A stretch of 31,755 bases of DNA from a virus: positions 1 through 31,755 of the IMG/VR virus record IMGVR_UViG_3300008448_000382. One strand, given 5' to 3'. Positions 12,309-20,920 of this stretch are shown here, one piece after another. Below the pieces are notes generated by a model that had not been told where the DNA came from, ran no database searches, and saw only the letters and a program-made list of their open reading frames with translations. Position 1 is the first letter of the stretch, and every line of letters begins with the position of its first letter. Both the position numbers and the translations under genes were made by a program.

Positions 12309-14587
12309 TGCCGACTTATGAAGACGTTCCGCAGCTAGACCTCGTCGATCTCGACTCAGCCGCGCTTAAACTGCCGGAGCAGCCGGTTGACGCCGAGTAT
12401 GCAATTTCCATGGTGACTAACACCATGCGCTCCTGGGAAGGGTGGCGGAGGAATAATTGTGATCTGAAGTGGCAGGCGAACGCGGGGCTTTATTTCGGTA
12501 CTATCGTCCCTCGCACATGGCCTGGATCGACGGTTCCGCGGTCTTCTCTCCCCTTCCCAATCGTCTTCGACCATGTGGAATCGGCTCTCCCCGTCATCAC
12601 CCAAGCCCTCTTCCCCTCCGACGACTGGTTCCAGGTGGTTCCGGAGAGTGGTACGGCTCCGGAGGCGGCTAAGGACGTTCGGGATAAGCTGTTTTATGAC
12701 TTCGAACACGCGCGTGGTAAGTTCCGCGGTTCGGCCCGGCCTGAAATTGCCCGCGCGGTTAAGCAGTTGTTGTTAGATGGAAACGGCGGGGTGATTGTTC
12801 GTTGGGATGATAAGGCGAAGCGGTCGATTGCTGAGTTCTTGGATGTTAAGGACGTTTACACGGACCCGGGGCTTTCTTCTCCGGATGTTTCGCAAAGCGC
12901 AGGCATCATCATCAAAGCGAAGATGACTTTGGCCCAGGTGCGAGCGTACAAAGGCCAAACCGGCTTCGATATCCCGAACGACGACCAGTTGTACGGTTTA
13001 ACCATGGGCCAGTCGATGACTTCGGGCGATAATACGAAGCAAATCACCGAAGCCTTCCGCGGCGTCAACTACTCCCCCGGCTCATCCGACTACAACCCCG
13101 TCCCCTCCGACCGCAACATCGAACTTCTCGTCTACTACTCCCCGGCGCGGATCATCTGGGTCTTAGGCCGCAAATGGGTGATGTATAACGAGCGCAACCC
13201 CTATGGATTCATCCCAGCCGCCTTCGCCCCTTGTTACGAAGTCCCCGGACGCTTCTACGCCCGAGGAATCGCCGATGTACAAGAAGGAAACCAGCGATAC
13301 ACTGAGGCGCTATTTAATGCGCGTCTCGACAACATCAACCTTGCCCTTAATCCTCCCCGAGCGATGCGTAGAGGTCAAATCCTAACTCCGGCGCAACAGC
13401 GGTGGTCGGCGGGTGCAACTTACCAAGTTGATAACCCGAAGGAAGATATTCTGAGTCTCGCGCCACCAGATGTGACGGCTAACGTCTACGCGGAGCTTCA
13501 GTACATCGGAGCCGCAGCGGAGAAACGGACCGGTATCGACGGTTCCGGCGCACCTCGGTCAGGGAATATGTCGCGAACCGCGACGGGTGTCCAGGCTCAA
13601 ATGACCGGCTCCGCGGCTCGGATGCAGCAGATTGTTTCGAACATCGAAGACTACCTGATAACCCCGATGCTGTACATGATGTACTACATCAATCGGTATC
13701 ATTTGACGCCGGAAGATCAGGTTCCTGCGGCGGAGTCGACGTCCTCGCCCGCCCGCACGGTCTCTGGCGCGGCTTTCTTCAATGACGTTTCGTTCAGAAT
13801 CGTAGCCGCGTCTAAAATGCTCACGAAGGAACGTCTCCAGCAAACCCTTCCGATGTTCTTCCAGTACGGCCTCGCCGGTCCTCTCGTCGGAGAACTATCC
13901 AAGATCAACATGACCATCGACGTTAAGTCGTTGACGAAACTGGTCCAGGACGCGACAGGTACCTCGGAACTCTACCCGCTCTACCGCGAAATGACTCCGC
14001 AGGAAGTCCAGATGACCCAGCAGGAGAAGCAGCAGCAGGCGCAGCAGGCTCAGGCGGGTAACGACGTCCGTCTGCAACTCGGCCAGATGAAGGCTCAGTC
14101 GGAGCTTCAAAAAGCCCAGATCATGAAGACTCCCGAACCGCCCGATCCAAACGCGGCGGCTATGGAGCAGATGAAGATGCAGATGGAGCAGCAGAAGCAC
14201 CAGATGCAGATGGAACTGGAGCAGATGAAGGCTCAGACCCAGGCCGCGCTGGCTCAGATGAAGATGGCGTCGGAGCAGCAGAAGTTACAAATGGCCGCGG
14301 CGAAGCAGCAGATGGACCTACGGATGTCCGTCGCCCAACAGCAGCAGAAGATCCAGCAGGGCGAGCAGGAACATCGGTTTAAGCTGCAATCGGCGTCCGA
14401 AGAAGCTCAGACCAACCGCTTCCACTCGATGCTCGACTCCGAAGTCCAGCGTAACACCGCAGTGAAGATGGGCGAGGCGAAGATCGCGCAGCTAAAAGCC
14501 CAAAAGTCCGTCGGCTCCCAGCCCGGGCCCACTTCCGAACCGAAGAAGAAGGCCATGTCGAAGCCCCGGCCTAAAGAAGCGAAGTGA
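12308..14587 (+). CDS. Portal protein
   Basis: A 759-residue protein with the features of large podoviral portals (N4 gp59 is of similar length): RSWEGWRRNNCDLKWQANAG, then HVESALPVITQALFPSDDWF, GNGGVIVRWD, and a crown/stem region with QYIGAAAEKRTGIDG followed by SRTATGVQAQMTGSA. From about residue 570 the chain becomes a long Gln/Met/Lys coiled coil (MEQMKMQMEQQKHQMQMELE) to about 720, then a basic tail. The role is the dodecameric ring at the capsid vertex through which DNA passes. GAGGA ends 6 nt before ATG. Its TGA stop is the TGn of the next extended -10. Confidence 0.88.
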   Translation: MPTYEDVPQLDLVDLDSAALKLPEQPVDAEYAISMVTNTMRSWEGWRRNNCDLKWQANAGLYFGTIVPRTWPGSTVPRSSLPFPIVFDHVESALPVITQALFPSDDWFQVVPESGTAPEAAKDVRDKLFYDFEHARGKFRGSARPEIARAVKQLLLDGNGGVIVRWDDKAKRSIAEFLDVKDVYTDPGLSSPDVSQSAGIIIKAKMTLAQVRAYKGQTGFDIPNDDQLYGLTMGQSMTSGDNTKQITEAFRGVNYSPGSSDYNPVPSDRNIELLVYYSPARIIWVLGRKWVMYNERNPYGFIPAAFAPCYEVPGRFYARGIADVQEGNQRYTEALFNARLDNINLALNPPRAMRRGQILTPAQQRWSAGATYQVDNPKEDILSLAPPDVTANVYAELQYIGAAAEKRTGIDGSGAPRSGNMSRTATGVQAQMTGSAARMQQIVSNIEDYLITPMLYMMYYINRYHLTPEDQVPAAESTSSPARTVSGAAFFNDVSFRIVAASKMLTKERLQQTLPMFFQYGLAGPLVGELSKINMTIDVKSLTKLVQDATGTSELYPLYREMTPQEVQMTQQEKQQQAQQAQAGNDVRLQLGQMKAQSELQKAQIMKTPEPPDPNAAAMEQMKMQMEQQKHQMQMELEQMKAQTQAALAQMKMASEQQKLQMAAAKQQMDLRMSVAQQQQKIQQGEQEHRFKLQSASEEAQTNRFHSMLDSEVQRNTAVKMGEAKIAQLKAQKSVGSQPGPTSEPKKKAMSKPRPKEAK

Positions 14588-14593
14588 TATGCT
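14585..14593 (+). promoter_or_regulatory. Late extended -10, leaderless type, using a stop codon
   Basis: TGA-TATGCT (14585-14593): TGA is the portal stop codon. The hexamer ends 6 nt before ATG 14600 (TGAGGC, which could also act as a weak Shine-Dalgarno). Confidence 0.6.
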
Positions 14594-14599
14594 TGAGGC

Positions 14600-14962
14600 A
14601 TGGAACAACGTGAAATAACAAACGACGAACAACGGGCGCTTCTCCACACCTCGGAGACGCCCGGTTTTCGCCTCTACTGCGATTTACTGCAGAGCGAAAT
14701 CGACAACACCATCGGTTTACTCGAATCCTGGGATCTAACCGAAGCCCAAGAACGCCGCTACCTCGCGTACATCCGCGCGTTTCGACGTACACTTTTCTTG
14801 TTTAAACACACGACTTTGTCGCTCCAACTCGCCCTCCGCCAAACCGTCGACCCCACCGCAACCTCCGCCCTCTTCACGCCCGGCGTCTCCGAATCCCTCG
14901 ACGTCGACTGGCCGCATCCGGAAGAGGCCCCGCTATTAGCCCCGCACGTAGGTGTAGAATAA
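14600..14962 (+). CDS. Helical hypothetical protein between portal and scaffold
   Basis: The 120-residue protein starts MEQREITNDEQRALLHTSET. It is helical through about residue 90 (IDNTIGLLESWDLTEAQERR, RAFRRTLFLFKHTTLSLQLA), with a Pro/Glu-rich C-terminus. No family recognised. Its place between portal and scaffold in a packaging/head module suggests a role in head assembly. It ends VE-stop, where GTAGAATAA contains the -10 of the scaffold gene. Confidence 0.6.
   Translation: MEQREITNDEQRALLHTSETPGFRLYCDLLQSEIDNTIGLLESWDLTEAQERRYLAYIRAFRRTLFLFKHTTLSLQLALRQTVDPTATSALFTPGVSESLDVDWPHPEEAPLLAPHVGVE
14955..14960 (+). promoter_or_regulatory. Late -10 element, leaderless type, overlapping a stop codon
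   Basis: TAGAAT (14955-14960), preceded by GGTG, ends 6 nt before ATG 14967 (AAACAC). It encodes the last Val-Glu and stop of the upstream gene. Confidence 0.65.
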
Positions 14963-14966
14963 ACAC

Positions 14967-15746
14967 ATGTCCCAACCAAATATGGAAGATTTTGACGCGC
15001 TAGTCGCCGAACTGATCGCCGGAGACGGTTCTCAAGGCGAAACCCCGAAGGATGACAGTTTTAAGCTCCACCTCGGCGGGAAGGATTATAAATTCGCTAC
15101 TCAAGAAGAGGCGGAGCGCGCGGTCGAAACGCACATGGCTCGGTTGGAGGAGCAGGCTCGAAACGCCAACGCCTCTGCCGCCGCGGCTTATCAACCTCCT
15201 CCGGCCCCCGCCGCCCCAGCGCTAAAAGAAGGCGAAGTCGACCCGCGGGTTAAGGATTTCGTGTCCGCCTTAGAAAAAGGCGATTTCAAAACCATGTCGA
15301 ACATCATGTTGAAACACGGTGTCTTCGACGGTAAGATCGACGATCCGGGTGCCGTTCTCACCGACTCCCTCCTCCGCACGGCGCAACTCGACCGCCAGAC
15401 CTCCGTCCAGCAATTCATCTCCGCCCACCCCGAACTCGCCACCGACAACGCCGCGGCCTCCGCCGTCGAACAGGCCCGGCAGTTCCTCAACCTCCCGGCC
15501 TCCCCGGACGGTTTCGAAGCGGCTCACGCATACGCCGAACGCCGGGGTATGATTCGTCCGTCCGGTAACCAAATGCAGAACTCCTACCCAAACCGCCCCT
15601 CCGCTCCTCCTTCTCTACCCTCTTCGCGAGGCTCCAACACCGGCTCGGGCCAGCCGCAAACCGACGAAGAATGGTCGCGGTTCTACGAGTCCCAGTCGGA
15701 CGAAAACCTCGACAAACTCATGAAAGCGGCTTACGCTAACCGCTAA
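14967..15746 (+). CDS. Scaffolding-like protein
   Basis: The 259-residue protein lies directly between portal and major capsid, the usual place of a scaffold. It has an acidic start (MEDFDALVAELIAGDG), a short beta motif (FKLHLGGKDYKF), an Ala/Pro-rich linker, a long helical centre (DPRVKDFVSALEKGDFKTM) and a flexible Ser/Pro/Gln-rich stretch. It closes with an acidic helical tail ending in basic residues (DENLDKLMKAAYANR). This architecture matches phage scaffolds, though sequence alone cannot prove it. It is predicted to be leaderless. Confidence 0.65.
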   Translation: MSQPNMEDFDALVAELIAGDGSQGETPKDDSFKLHLGGKDYKFATQEEAERAVETHMARLEEQARNANASAAAAYQPPPAPAAPALKEGEVDPRVKDFVSALEKGDFKTMSNIMLKHGVFDGKIDDPGAVLTDSLLRTAQLDRQTSVQQFISAHPELATDNAAASAVEQARQFLNLPASPDGFEAAHAYAERRGMIRPSGNQMQNSYPNRPSAPPSLPSSRGSNTGSGQPQTDEEWSRFYESQSDENLDKLMKAAYANR

Positions 15747-15761
15747 TCGCCCTTTGAGTAA

Positions 15762-15776
15762 CGAGTCTGCGACTCG
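15762..15776. other. Small hairpin between scaffold and capsid genes
   Basis: CGAGTC (15762-15767), loop TGC, GACTCG (15771-15776), without a T-run. Possibly an RNA-stability or processing element ahead of the capsid promoter. Confidence 0.4.
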
Positions 15777-15800
15777 GGGCCATTAGTAAATCCTAACTCC

Positions 15801-15809
15801 TGGTACAAT
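15801..15809 (+). promoter_or_regulatory. Late extended -10 of the major capsid gene
   Basis: TGG-TACAAT (15801-15809). The expected RNA start is near 15816, giving a leader of about 36 nt with AGGAG (15838-15842) 9 nt before ATG 15852. This is the only late unit with a normal-length leader, fitting the need for high expression. Confidence 0.65.
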
Positions 15810-15851
15810 AAAAACGCAAGGGCGTCGGCCCGCGCACAGGAGATTTTACAA

Positions 15852-16841
15852 ATGGCCTACGCGCCTTCAGGAAACGCTACTACCTCTCCGGGTCTTGCTC
15901 ATCTTCAAAACGTATTCATCAAGCGCAAGGCCCTTTCGCGGCTTCAGAAGAAGTTCCGCTTCCGTGACGCTTGCATGGAGGACAATATTCCGGCGCGCTC
16001 GGGCCGTACCGCTCAGTGGTATCGGTACTCGAACCTCGCCGCGAATACGACTCCGTCGACCGAAGGCTCGGTCGGAACGTCTCAGTCGTTGACGTCCAAG
16101 ATCGTCTCGGCTACGGTGTCGGAGTATAGCTCCTTCATCACGGTGTCCACCTTGCTGGACGAAACCGCCCCTGACCCTATTCTCCAGTCCGCTGGTGAGT
16201 TGCTCGGCTACCAAGGCGGTCTCTCCGTCGACACGATCACCCGTAATGTAATCGACGCCGAGTCCACCTCCACGAACCAGAACCCCATCGCGACGTACCT
16301 CAAGGTCGCCGATATCCGCGCAGCTGTCCACGGCCTCCAGGGTATTGACGTCGAGCCGTTCGAAGACGGTCAGTTCTTGGTGGTCACCTCGCCGTATAAC
16401 AGCTACGACCTCGCCAATGACCCGGCGGCTAACGGTCTGGCCGATATCTTCAAGTACACGAACCCGGACAAGGCCAATCTGGTTAACCGCCAGGATCGCG
16501 GCCAGTTCGCTCAGGTGGCTGGCTCGAAGATCATTGAGTCCACGAACGTCTACTCCTCGGGCTCCCCGGCGAGCTACCGGACGTATGTCTTCGGCAAAGG
16601 CGGCATCGCCTGCACCTCGCTCGAAGGCTCCGTGCCCTCCAAGGTCACCGACCCGACGAAGCAGGGCTTTAATGTGCGAGTCGTCCGCGGCGGAGTGCCC
16701 AGCATTCCCGATCCGGAAGGGATGATCGGCGGCGCTGTGAGCTACCGCTTCACCTATACGGCAGTCGTCATCGACGGCACGACCGGCGTGGGTGGAAGCT
16801 ACCGCTACCGCACAATCGACGCGCAGTCGACCATCGCCTAG
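15852..16841 (+). CDS. Major capsid protein, N4 gp56 family
   Basis: The 329-residue protein has the pattern of the N4-gp56 capsid family. A basic N-terminal arm (KRKALSRLQKKFRFRDACM) is followed by RSGRTAQWYRYSNLAA, LTSKIVSATVSEYSSFITVS, LLDETAPDPILQSAGELLGY, then DTITRNVIDAE. The C-terminal part includes the axial-domain-like RAAVHGLQGIDVEPF and SYRFTYTAVVIDGTTGVGGS. It adopts an HK97-type fold in known members and forms the shell. It is monocistronic, with AGGAG before it and a strong UUCG-loop terminator after it. Confidence 0.88.
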   Translation: MAYAPSGNATTSPGLAHLQNVFIKRKALSRLQKKFRFRDACMEDNIPARSGRTAQWYRYSNLAANTTPSTEGSVGTSQSLTSKIVSATVSEYSSFITVSTLLDETAPDPILQSAGELLGYQGGLSVDTITRNVIDAESTSTNQNPIATYLKVADIRAAVHGLQGIDVEPFEDGQFLVVTSPYNSYDLANDPAANGLADIFKYTNPDKANLVNRQDRGQFAQVAGSKIIESTNVYSSGSPASYRTYVFGKGGIACTSLEGSVPSKVTDPTKQGFNVRVVRGGVPSIPDPEGMIGGAVSYRFTYTAVVIDGTTGVGGSYRYRTIDAQSTIA

Positions 16842-16861
16842 TCCGAAAGCACTAAGGAATA

Positions 16862-16890
16862 AGGCCCCTCTTCGGAGGGGCTTTTTCTTT
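16862..16890 (+). terminator. Intrinsic terminator after the capsid gene
   Basis: GCCCCTC (16864-16870), tetraloop TTCG, GAGGGGC (16875-16881), then TTTTTCTTT. A very strong rho-independent terminator. Confidence 0.9.
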
Positions 16891-17008
16891 ACCCCATGCT
16901 ACCCTAAAAATAACCCCGCCCGGTCAGCCCCTATTCTAGCCAGCCGCCGGGGATACCTCGCTAAGTTCCGGTGTCCGATGCCGGAATTACTACCAACCCA
17001 CCAACCGG

Positions 17009-17037
17009 CCCCGGCGTAAAAACCGGGGTCTTCTTTA
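17009..17037 (+). terminator. Second terminator before the next unit
   Basis: CCCCGG (17009-17014), 8-nt A-rich loop, CCGGGG (17023-17028), then TCTTCTTT. It backs up the terminator about 140 nt upstream. The stretch between them (16891-17008) shows no gene. Confidence 0.65.
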
Positions 17038-17044
17038 AGCCCGG

Positions 17045-17050
17045 TACAAT
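17045..17050 (+). promoter_or_regulatory. Late -10 element
   Basis: TACAAT (17045-17050) followed by AG, 9 nt before ATG 17060. The spacing is 3 nt longer than the usual 6, so the leader would be only a few nucleotides. Confidence 0.5.
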
Positions 17051-17059
17051 AGTAGCGTA

Positions 17060-17824
17060 ATGGCGTCACCTCAACTTCCAAGGTTCGCGAGATTCGATCC
17101 GTCCGTGTCTGTGACATGGGACGATGGCTCGGCTTTGACCGGTTTTTTGCTCGTCGGCTTAGTTCTCCCGACCGGTTACGCCCAAGGATATTACGCCGCG
17201 ACCTACCCGGATGTGGCGATTCCGACGTTCTTAAAAGTGCCGATTATCAACGGCTCTTTTCACACCGCTGAGTCCATCTGCTACAACGCCGATATCGAAC
17301 CGCCGAACTCGCGCTACGTCGCTTGGTACTACGACTCGACAGGTCAGCAGATCGCAGGCCCTACGGCTTTATTTAGCGTCTCCACCACCACCTGCACGCC
17401 GCCGTCCCTGACCCTCCCGACGCCCGCTATCGGCCTCATCCCGCCGGTTCCGAATTCCGGCCCCACGGTTACCTCCAACATGCCTATCTACTACAACGGC
17501 GGCTACTACGTCGTCGACTACGATTCGACCCTCACCCTCGACCTCGCCGACGCGCTTTCTCAAGAATGCGTACCGACAGGAGCCGTGACTTTGTCGACGC
17601 CGATCTACACAGGCGGCACCATCGTCCCGGGCATTATCCTCACGTATAAACACACCCAGGACGGTACAGGCGGGCGAACCCTAACCTTCGGAGCCATCTT
17701 CGACGGCATCACCGACCAAGACCCGGATCTAACCGCTAACACCTACACCCAGTACGTGTTCCAGTACACCACCTCCTCCCGTTGGCAGCTTCTCGGCACC
17801 CTGAAAGGACTCGTCAGTGCGTAA
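17060..17824 (+). CDS. Fibre/spike accessory protein, 254 residues
   Basis: The N-terminal domain runs from MASPQLPRFARFDPSVSVTW through YNADIEPPNSRYVAWYYDST to GPTALFSVS, followed by a Pro/Thr-rich linker (about 110-140). The C-terminal domain includes TYKHTQDGTGGRTLTFGAIF and ends RWQLLGTLKGLVSA. The QDGTGGRTLTFG motif is widespread in phage fibre and spike proteins. It probably attaches to the virion through one domain and displays the other. It overlaps the next spike gene by 8 nt, so the two are translated together. Confidence 0.65.
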   Translation: MASPQLPRFARFDPSVSVTWDDGSALTGFLLVGLVLPTGYAQGYYAATYPDVAIPTFLKVPIINGSFHTAESICYNADIEPPNSRYVAWYYDSTGQQIAGPTALFSVSTTTCTPPSLTLPTPAIGLIPPVPNSGPTVTSNMPIYYNGGYYVVDYDSTLTLDLADALSQECVPTGAVTLSTPIYTGGTIVPGIILTYKHTQDGTGGRTLTFGAIFDGITDQDPDLTANTYTQYVFQYTTSSRWQLLGTLKGLVSA

Positions 17825-20000
17825 GATTCTCCCCCTCCTACTCCTCACCTTCTCCGCCTATGCTCAGTCTTCCACGAAAGTCACTATCGTTCCAAAACAG
17901 AACGATTCTGACACGGGAGTTATCGAATTTCGAGAAAAGTACGCGAATGGGACTAATAAGGTAACCATCCAAGCCCCCGACGAACTACCCACGAGCTACA
18001 CCGTCAAGTACCCCCGAGTCGCCCCCGCGGCCAACCAATGCGCGGTCTACAACGGAACCTCCTTCAACTACGTCCAGTGCAACGGCGATTTAAACCCCGC
18101 GGACTACAACTGGTCGCGATCCCCCGGCGGCTCCGTCGCGGTCGGCGCGAATAGCAAAACGCTAACCCCTTGTCCTGAAGGAGTCGCGCCTCTCACCCCG
18201 CATCATGCTGTGAGAATCGCAAACGGCGTGGGAACTGCGGAGACGGTACTCCTGGCAGGCGTCACTGGAAGCGGTTCTTCCTGCACAATAACCTTCACCG
18301 CGGCTAACACGCACTCCGGCGCGTACACCATCGCCTCGGCCTCCGACGGCCTCCAGGAGGCTATTATCCTCGCATCCTCCGGAGCCAAGCGCGTGACTAT
18401 CCCGCTCGGGCTCACGACTCTGGATGCCGCGGCTCCTGGTGAGGTCGCGACGGTTTATGTCCAAGGGCCGTTGACCATGACCGGCATTGATAACTCGATC
18501 AACGGCGGTTCGGAAGTAATCCTGGCTTCCAACAACTACGCCATCTCTGTCGGCCTCGGAGCCGATTCCTACCCGGTTAATTTCTCCAACTTCGCAATCC
18601 GCGGAGATAACATGGCTTCCGGCGGGGGTATTAAATTCACCGCCGCGTCGGTGCATAATTGCTACTCCGCCGTCCAGGACATGCAGTTATACACTCTCCC
18701 GACGGGTATTGATTTCGAAAAAGGCTGCGCGGCTCAGATTCATCGGAATCTCTTCTACGGCTACACGGATATTGGTCTTCGCATTCGAAATACCTATGAC
18801 GGAGATGTTGGAGACCACGCGATTACGTCGAACAACTTTTTGGTAATCGGAGCCGGAGGTATCGGCACTACGGCGATCTCCTGGGAATCCGGCGGCGGCT
18901 CTAAGATCGTGGGGAATAAGTTCAACACCCAGGGCGCGGGCGTGGATATGGCGATGACGGGGGCGACTATCATCGCTGTTGTCGCGGATAACTCGTTCGA
19001 TAACCAGACGGAGTATTCCTTCCGCGCGAGAGGCACTTCGGGCTTTCTTGGGATTACGGTAACGGGGAACGTCGTGACCGGCGCTGGAGACGCGGCTTAT
19101 ATCGCTTTCGACATCGGCGACGACACGACGGATGATATTTCGAACGTCGTCATTGCGAACAACTCCATGCAGGCGGTGGGGACGGCGATTAAAATCGGGG
19201 ATGTTCAGAATGTCGATATTAGTGGGAACGTCATCGGCGTCTTCACCATCGGGTTGGATATTAAAACGGCGGCGGTCGGAGTCGCGATTGGGAAGAACAA
19301 CTTCTACACCGTCGGGACACCGATTCTCTACGCTTCGCTGGCTTCCATAAAGCCCACGTCGCCGGGGACATCCACGGGCTACTTCGGCTGGGCGTCATCG
19401 CTGACTAACACGAAGTCGATTCATGAGTTCCTCCCGCCTTCCTCCGGCGCGGTTAACAACGCGATTATGCTCGGAACTACGGGAACTGGGACGGATTCTC
19501 AACGCGGCATTTCGTGGAACAACTCGGGGCGGATGGCGTTATCGCGCTTCTCCGAAGATCGAACGACCGCGGAGAGTGATGATCTTGTCATTTCCTCGGC
19601 GGGAATTGTCACCGTGAGTCAGAAGCTAGGTATTCAGACGACCCCGGCGGGGAGTAATTTACTCGACGTCGCGGGGGAAGCGCGGGCTTCTAAGTTCAAC
19701 TCCGCGACCATCTGCACGGACGCCGCGGGTGCCGCCGCTTGTGGTTCGGCCTCGGCGGGCTTCGTCGTGGTCGACGCGGGGGCGACTACGGTGGTGGTTT
19801 CGACGACCGCGGTTACGGCGAATTCTCAAATCTTCCTCAACATGGATATCTCAGCCGCGGCTCAGTTAGGTATTACGTGTAACACGAACTTCGCCGATTC
19901 CTATGTAAGCGCCCGAACCGCCGGGGTTTCGTTCACCATCACAACGGCCTCCGCGCCGGTTACGAATCCCCGTTGTCTCAGCTATTTTGTTGTGAATTAA
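17817..20000 (+). CDS. Large spike with signal peptide and beta-helix, 727 residues
   Basis: Starts at GTG 17817, with AAAGGA (17804-17809) 7 nt upstream, overlapping the previous gene. A textbook signal peptide, MRKILPLLLLTFSAYAQ, is followed by VTIVPKQNDSDTGVIEFREK and a Cys pair (NQCAVYNGTSFNYVQCNG). Around residues 115-190 is a connector (ETVLLAGVTGSG... SASDGLQEAI) that matches the 527-residue spike at 8033. A right-handed beta-helix then runs to about residue 510 (NVVIANNSMQAVGTAIKIGD), followed by fibre-like repeats and a Cys-containing C-terminus. Likely a receptor-binding or polysaccharide-degrading spike; the signal peptide is unexpected. Confidence 0.72.
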   Translation: MRKILPLLLLTFSAYAQSSTKVTIVPKQNDSDTGVIEFREKYANGTNKVTIQAPDELPTSYTVKYPRVAPAANQCAVYNGTSFNYVQCNGDLNPADYNWSRSPGGSVAVGANSKTLTPCPEGVAPLTPHHAVRIANGVGTAETVLLAGVTGSGSSCTITFTAANTHSGAYTIASASDGLQEAIILASSGAKRVTIPLGLTTLDAAAPGEVATVYVQGPLTMTGIDNSINGGSEVILASNNYAISVGLGADSYPVNFSNFAIRGDNMASGGGIKFTAASVHNCYSAVQDMQLYTLPTGIDFEKGCAAQIHRNLFYGYTDIGLRIRNTYDGDVGDHAITSNNFLVIGAGGIGTTAISWESGGGSKIVGNKFNTQGAGVDMAMTGATIIAVVADNSFDNQTEYSFRARGTSGFLGITVTGNVVTGAGDAAYIAFDIGDDTTDDISNVVIANNSMQAVGTAIKIGDVQNVDISGNVIGVFTIGLDIKTAAVGVAIGKNNFYTVGTPILYASLASIKPTSPGTSTGYFGWASSLTNTKSIHEFLPPSSGAVNNAIMLGTTGTGTDSQRGISWNNSGRMALSRFSEDRTTAESDDLVISSAGIVTVSQKLGIQTTPAGSNLLDVAGEARASKFNSATICTDAAGAAACGSASAGFVVVDAGATTVVVSTTAVTANSQIFLNMDISAAAQLGITCNTNFADSYVSARTAGVSFTITTASAPVTNPRCLSYFVVN

Positions 20001-20021
20001 AGAAAAAGGAGCCCATGTAAA

Positions 20022-20258
20022 TTGTCATTTGCCGACGAGATCAACGTAACACCCCGAGAGTTTCTCGCAGGAGTTGTTGCCGCACTGTCACTCTGCGGGT
20101 CTCTCGCTTTTGGATATGGTGTAAAATCACAGCAGGTTTCGGAATTGCAGGTAATTGTGCTTCGTCACGACGCCGCGATTCAGGATCTGACAAAGGAGCT
20201 TACCTCGCTGCGCTTAGTCGTGGCTGAGCTAAACGGCACCTTGACGAAAGGGAAATGA
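20022..20258 (+). CDS. Membrane-anchored coiled-coil lysis protein (holin or spanin candidate)
   Basis: The 78-residue protein has one membrane span (about 14-34, FLAGVVAALSLCGSLAFGYG), then a coiled coil (ELQVIVLRHDAAIQDLTKEL) and a basic end (LTKGK). This fits an inner-membrane spanin or single-span holin, and an endolysin follows two genes later. The start is TTG 20022, with AAGGAG at 20006-20011. An ATG at 20015 sits in another frame and is followed at once by TAA, so it cannot start this protein. The next gene overlaps by ATGA. Confidence 0.55.
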   Translation: MSFADEINVTPREFLAGVVAALSLCGSLAFGYGVKSQQVSELQVIVLRHDAAIQDLTKELTSLRLVVAELNGTLTKGK

Positions 20259-20920
20259 TGATTGTACGTGATGAGGCGGCTTTAGATCGGTTGGCGGAGG
20301 AAGCGTTGATTGACGCTTATTTCGAACGACTGGAGAAGCACAAAGAAGCCACGTTAAGCCAAGCCGTGTGGATTGATTCCGCCGATGACCCGACTTCGGC
20401 TGCGCGTCTCGCCACCGGGATGAACACGGACGAGTTCGAAAAGAAGGTCGCGCGTTTAAACGGTCGACTTCGTTTCCGCACTCTTCCGATGAAACCGGAT
20501 AAGCGTGTCGTGTTTGTCGAGCGGCGGGGTGTGGCTACTCCGATTTGCGTGTACGAGAGTGGCTGGTTGCCGGAATATTCGTTGCGCGCTCGGAAAACTG
20601 AGATCGTGCAGAACTCAGATAACACCCTGACGACCCGCGGCGGGCATCTTCATCACCACCTGGAGAGAGCCGACTTCCCCACCTCTCACTGGGACGACGA
20701 AGCAGGCGAGTTTAAATTCGACGGCCTGCGCCCGCATGAAGAAGCGGTCGAACTCCCCTGGTCGGAGGTTAAGCGCGGTTACCGAACGGTTCTTCTGTAC
20801 CTACTCGAATCCGGCGAGCTTGACCTAGATCAGGTGGAAACGACCTTTGGCTGCGGTTCCTCTCGCGGCTGGGCGGTTCATACGGGGAAACGGACGGATA
20901 TCGAAGGGACTCCGGCGTGA
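20255..20920 (+). CDS. Hypothetical protein in the lysis region, 221 residues
   Basis: Starts at ATG 20255 (a second ATG follows immediately) and overlaps the previous stop, so expression is coupled. The protein is charged, with an acidic helical N-terminus (DEAALDRLAEEALIDAYFER), a central beta part (KRVVFVERRGVATPICVYES), an HLHHHLERADFP segment and a C-terminal Cys/Gly patch (FGCGSSRGWAVHTGKR). No family recognised. Its position between the membrane protein and the endolysin suggests late expression but not necessarily a lysis role. Confidence 0.6.
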   Translation: MMIVRDEAALDRLAEEALIDAYFERLEKHKEATLSQAVWIDSADDPTSAARLATGMNTDEFEKKVARLNGRLRFRTLPMKPDKRVVFVERRGVATPICVYESGWLPEYSLRARKTEIVQNSDNTLTTRGGHLHHHLERADFPTSHWDDEAGEFKFDGLRPHEEAVELPWSEVKRGYRTVLLYLLESGELDLDQVETTFGCGSSRGWAVHTGKRTDIEGTPA

